A stretch of 64,000 bases of DNA from positions 75,217-139,216 of the forward strand of contig LFJO01000005.1 in the NCBI GenBank assembly GCA_001038565.1, in the 5' to 3' direction. Under the pieces are notes generated by a model, which was given only the letters and a program-made list of their open reading frames with translations, was not told where the DNA came from and ran no database searches. The position numbers were made by a program, and so were the translations under genes. This stretch comes from Alkalihalobacillus pseudalcaliphilus (GTDB lineage Bacteria > Bacillota > Bacilli > Bacillales > Bacillaceae_D). Below, piece by piece: positions 61,240 to 64,000 of this stretch. How positions within the stretch are numbered: the stretch's first letter is position 1; the number at the start of each line of letters is the position of its first letter.

Positions 61240-61768
61240 GTTTGATAGGGGTCAACGAAAGGGATTAGGCTCGATCATATTGCACCAATTGACGAGAGTA
61301 AACAACACATTGCATGAAAAGCCGTGTTGTACAGAGCTGCCTGAACTCTCATTTTTGCTGGTAGAGGCGTGTGGTTTGAGGTGTAGAGTGGTTAATGGCA
61401 ACTGGTGAAGGTGGAAGAGAAGAACGAGTAGTAGATAAAAGGGGTTTAATGGCAATTCCTAAAGCTACTGGAAGCCTACTAGTTGCAAATAACCGCATAT
61501 AATGACGATCTCTCACACTCTCAGTGACTACTCGATTGTATGTAACCGAAAAAGAATGGCTATTAATTTTATGGTGCCGATAGACTGTAAACCAAGACAT
61601 TTCGTCAAGGGAAATGGTCAAGAAAGAGCTCTTAAGAAGGGTAATGTAAAATATTTAAAAAAAATTGAAAAATATTGAAACTTTTTACCATCCTAAAGCG
61701 TCTCTTATATGAATCTATTTTTATAGATTGCTAAAAAGAAAAAGAATTTAATTTAAAGGGGTTAGGTT
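61240..61768. other. Gene-free region before the MacAB-like operon
   Basis: About 530 bp with no supported gene. A 36-codon plus-strand frame (61394-61504, ATG-ATGEGGREERVVDKRG...) has no binding site at its first ATG. AAAAGGGG precedes an internal ATG (61450), leaving only 17 codons. The longest minus-strand frame lacks a binding site. The last ~100 bp are very AT-rich and likely hold the promoter of the exporter genes. Confidence 0.4.
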
Positions 61769-63016
61769 ATGACAAAGAAAAAAGTTGGTTTAATTGTCAC
61801 GCTGTCAATTGCAGGTGTACTAGCTTTAGGTGGAACTGGTTTTGGAGCTTATATGTATTGGAATAGTTCTGTCCAAGCTGGTGGAGGGTTTGATGATCAT
61901 GGATCGGAGCTTTACGCGGAGCCTGTGTCAATGATGGCGATGGGCATGGATATGTATTCACCGTATACATACTCAGGGAAAATTGAACCTGAGAAATCAG
62001 AGCGAGTTTATTATGAACCGGAAAAAGGGAAAATTGCGGAGCTCCTTGTAGCTGAAGGTGATACCGTTGAGGAAGGAACACCTTTATTTGAATATGAGGT
62101 AATGGAAGATGACTCCTTAGAGCTCGACCAATTAAAGATCTCATTAGAGATGGCTTATATGCAAATTAATCGAACAACGAAACAAAAAACGAGATTAGAA
62201 AAATCAATAAAAGAAGCAGAATCTAAAGAAGAGAAAGAAATATTTGAAGAAGAACTTGAGCAGGTTAATTTTGACTTGCGCTCACAGAATCTTGAAGCTG
62301 GACATACGCAAAAACAAATTGAAGCGATAGAGAAGGAAAAAGAAGGAAATGACCATATTGTTGTAGCAAAGCAAGCAGGTATTGTGCAGACTATTAACCA
62401 CGATATTATTGAAGGGGCAATTGGAGAAGGAGCTCAAACCCCTGTTATCTCGATTGTTTCGACAGGATCTTATTTTATTAAAAGTCAGGTAAATGAATTT
62501 TTATTAGATTCTTTAGAAGTAGGTAGTCAAGTTAGAATTATGAAAAAGGTTTATGACGGTCAAGAATGGTTTGGTACGATTACTGATATCGGAAAGCTGC
62601 CTGTTGGTTTTGAAGAAGGTGGCGATGATATGATGATGGACATGTATTATGGTGGTGGGAATCCGCAATCATCGAATTATCCATTTACGGTTCAAATTGA
62701 TGAGCATGAAGGCTTAGAAATTGGTTTTCATGTGAATATAGAGCCTTATATGGAGCAAGAGGTGCCAACTAGTGAGCACGTTCAAATTTATGATTGGTAT
62801 GTAGGTATGGATGAAGAAGAGCCATATGTATGGAAAGTGGATGAAAACAATCAGACGGTCAAACAAATCGTTGAAGTTGGAGAAGTTAATGAGTTTGGTT
62901 TAATTGAGATTATAAGTGGTTTAACGATGGATGATTATGTGGTGTATCCAGATCCGAGCATCAAAGAAGGAAGCGAGGTTCAGATGTTTGATGATTTCAT
63001 TGAAGAATTTGAATAA
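61769..63016 (+). CDS. HlyD/MacA-type membrane fusion protein (YknX-like)
   Basis: A 415-residue adaptor: N-terminal membrane anchor (~7-30), biotinyl-lipoyl-type domain halves (~70-115, KGKIAELLVAEGDTVEEGTP, and ~195-235, IVVAKQAGIVQTINHDIIEG), a helical coiled coil between them (~118-195), then beta-barrel domains. Met/Gly/Asp-rich patches (SMMAMGMDMYSPY, DMMMDMYYGGG) are unusual. In Gram-positives such adaptors pair with MacB/YknYZ exporters for peptide efflux. ATG after AAAGGGG; overlaps the ATPase gene. Confidence 0.9.
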   Translation: MTKKKVGLIVTLSIAGVLALGGTGFGAYMYWNSSVQAGGGFDDHGSELYAEPVSMMAMGMDMYSPYTYSGKIEPEKSERVYYEPEKGKIAELLVAEGDTVEEGTPLFEYEVMEDDSLELDQLKISLEMAYMQINRTTKQKTRLEKSIKEAESKEEKEIFEEELEQVNFDLRSQNLEAGHTQKQIEAIEKEKEGNDHIVVAKQAGIVQTINHDIIEGAIGEGAQTPVISIVSTGSYFIKSQVNEFLLDSLEVGSQVRIMKKVYDGQEWFGTITDIGKLPVGFEEGGDDMMMDMYYGGGNPQSSNYPFTVQIDEHEGLEIGFHVNIEPYMEQEVPTSEHVQIYDWYVGMDEEEPYVWKVDENNQTVKQIVEVGEVNEFGLIEIISGLTMDDYVVYPDPSIKEGSEVQMFDDFIEEFE

Positions 63017-63686
63017 ATCATACAAAGTAGGTAAGGATGATGTGCCGATTTTACGTGATATTCAATTACACGTAAAAGAGGGTGAATTCCTTGCGATAAT
63101 GGGACCGTCTGGATCAGGTAAATCAACACTTATGAATATAATTGGCTGCTTAGATAAGCCAACGAGTGGCGAGTATTTTTTAGATGAAAATGATATGTTA
63201 CAAGGTAAAGAAGGGAAACTAGCTAAGCTTCGTAATAATGAAATTGGATTTGTTTTTCAAACTTTTCACTTATTACCTAGATTAACAGCCCTCCAAAACG
63301 TTGAATTGCCTTTAGTTTACGCAGGAATGAGAAAAAAAGAACGAAGGCAACGTGCGTTAGACGTTTTACAAAAGGTGGGTCTTGCTGACCGAGTAGGTTT
63401 TTCGCCGACTCGACTATCGGGTGGGCAAAAGCAACGTGTAGCGATTGCACGTGCACTAGTGAATAATCCACGCTTTATTTTGGCAGATGAACCAACAGGA
63501 GCATTAGATACAAAAACAGGTGAGCAAATTCTTAGCCTTTTTGCGGAATTAAATAAAGAAGGCGTTACAGTTATTATGATTACGCATGATAAAGAGGTAG
63601 CGGATAAAGCTGATCGGATTGTTTATATTCGAGATGGTGAACTGCGTAGTCAGGAGCAAGTGGAAGAGGTGAGTTCAAATGTTTGA
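62991..63686 (+). CDS. MacB/YknY-type ABC ATPase
   Basis: A 231-residue ATPase of the MacB/LolD family: Walker A GPSGSGKST, signature LSGGQKQR, Walker B ILADEPTGALD and MITHD. The TGALDTKTG and FQTFHLLPRLTALQNVELPL wording is typical of the MacB family. The ATG is 26 bp inside the adaptor gene; the same frame is open upstream but only within that gene. Confidence 0.93.
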   Translation: MISLKNLNKSYKVGKDDVPILRDIQLHVKEGEFLAIMGPSGSGKSTLMNIIGCLDKPTSGEYFLDENDMLQGKEGKLAKLRNNEIGFVFQTFHLLPRLTALQNVELPLVYAGMRKKERRQRALDVLQKVGLADRVGFSPTRLSGGQKQRVAIARALVNNPRFILADEPTGALDTKTGEQILSLFAELNKEGVTVIMITHDKEVADKADRIVYIRDGELRSQEQVEEVSSNV

Positions 63687-64000
63687 AAATATTAAATTAT
63701 CCTTTCAATCTATCTTTGCTCATAAAATGCGTTCTTTACTTACGATGTTGGGTGTCATTATTGGGATTGCCGCAGTCATTGCAATCGTTTCAATTATTGA
63801 AGGAAATAGTGAGGCGATGAAGCGTGATTTAATTGGTATGGGGGACAATACTATTAATGTTGTATATGAAGAAAACAACATGTATGGTGAGGATGACCCG
63901 TGGAGTGGATCAGGCATGTCCTATATAGCTGCACCACCTATTAAGTCCGAAACTTTAGATATGATTAAGAGTGATCCACGTGTAAATTTAATCTCAACTT
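63679..64000 (+). CDS. MacB/YknZ-type FtsX permease, 5' part
   Basis: The first 107 codons of a permease: FENIKLSFQSIFAHKMRSLL, TMLGVIIGIAAVIAIVSIIE (first membrane segment), then the start of the extracytoplasmic domain. Overlaps the ATPase gene by 8 bp. Runs off the window end. Third part of an adaptor-ATPase-permease exporter. Confidence 0.92.
   Translation, partial: MFENIKLSFQSIFAHKMRSLLTMLGVIIGIAAVIAIVSIIEGNSEAMKRDLIGMGDNTINVVYEENNMYGEDDPWSGSGMSYIAAPPIKSETLDMIKSDPRVNLIST

Noticed and set aside
61349-61621. 90-codon minus-strand ORF and a 36-codon plus-strand frame before the exporter operon
   Set aside because: The minus frame starts at TTG with no binding site; the plus frame has a plausible site only before an internal ATG leaving 17 codons. 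Evidence too weak.

Overview
The window looks like chromosomal DNA of a low-GC Gram-positive, endospore-former-type bacterium of the family Bacillaceae. The evidence is strong AGGAGG-type ribosome binding sites, frequent TTG/GTG starts, a T-box leader, U-tract terminators, and homologues typical of Bacillus (EcsAB, NatAB, YesL, YknXYZ/MacAB, NagR, two-component systems paired with ABC exporters). Very acidic extracellular proteins and a NatAB-type sodium exporter would suit an alkaliphilic or halotolerant species, but that is inference. I see no rRNA, tRNA, prophage, transposase or CRISPR.

Layout. 1-3.2 kb: two membrane proteins, a WrbA-like flavoprotein and an orphan MinD. 3.3-4.5 kb: gene-free, with a ten-unit array of 52-bp palindromic repeats. 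4.5-12.7 kb: a sugar-use locus with an AraC regulator divergent from a GH20 beta-N-acetylglucosaminidase, two ABC permeases and a sugar-binding lipoprotein, then a small secreted protein and a YesL protein. 14-23 kb: export and envelope-stress cluster with a BcrA-type ABC pair, an EcsAB-like pair, a two-component system and a lantibiotic-immunity-type ABC exporter with two permeases. 23-34.5 kb: PhzF protein, NatAB, a second repeat array, an S66 (MccF-like) peptidase, small membrane proteins, AraC/GyrI regulator, acetyltransferase, aminoglycoside 6-adenylyltransferase, esterase, and an ECF sigma/anti-sigma pair. 34.5-43.6 kb: secreted or membrane unknowns, TldD/TldE, a second MurG, an acetyltransferase, and an ABC-F ribosome-protection-type gene broken by a frameshift but still carrying an elaborate attenuator leader. 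44-50 kb: T-box-controlled 2-isopropylmalate synthase, TrhO, and a GGDEF-EAL protein. 50-58.7 kb: amino-sugar locus with NagR-like GntR, SIS protein, nagB, nagA, chitobiose-type PTS IIB/IIA/IIC, a second GntR and a ChbG-like deacetylase. 58.8-64 kb: coiled-coil membrane protein, pentapeptide-repeat protein, phosphoesterase and the start of a MacAB/YknXYZ-like exporter.

How the genes work together. The two carbohydrate loci fit uptake and breakdown of GlcNAc oligosaccharides (chitin or cell-wall debris). In one, ABC import is followed by intracellular GH20 cleavage. In the other, PTS import of a disaccharide is followed by ChbG, NagA and NagB. Several modules point to defence against cell-wall or ribosome antibiotics: the BcrA and LanFEG-like exporters with their sensor kinase, the ABC-F gene, the adenylyltransferase and a pentapeptide protein.

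The least explained content lies between genes. It comprises (i) tandem arrays of ~52-bp palindromic units at three places; (ii) a dispersed ~60-bp hairpin whose inner stem differs in sequence between copies but stays paired; (iii) a ~160-bp dispersed repeat with compensatory changes; (iv) a single 129-bp cloverleaf-like junction inside the PTS operon; and (v) the two-uORF attenuator of the broken ABC-F gene. These are the best candidates for undescribed elements.
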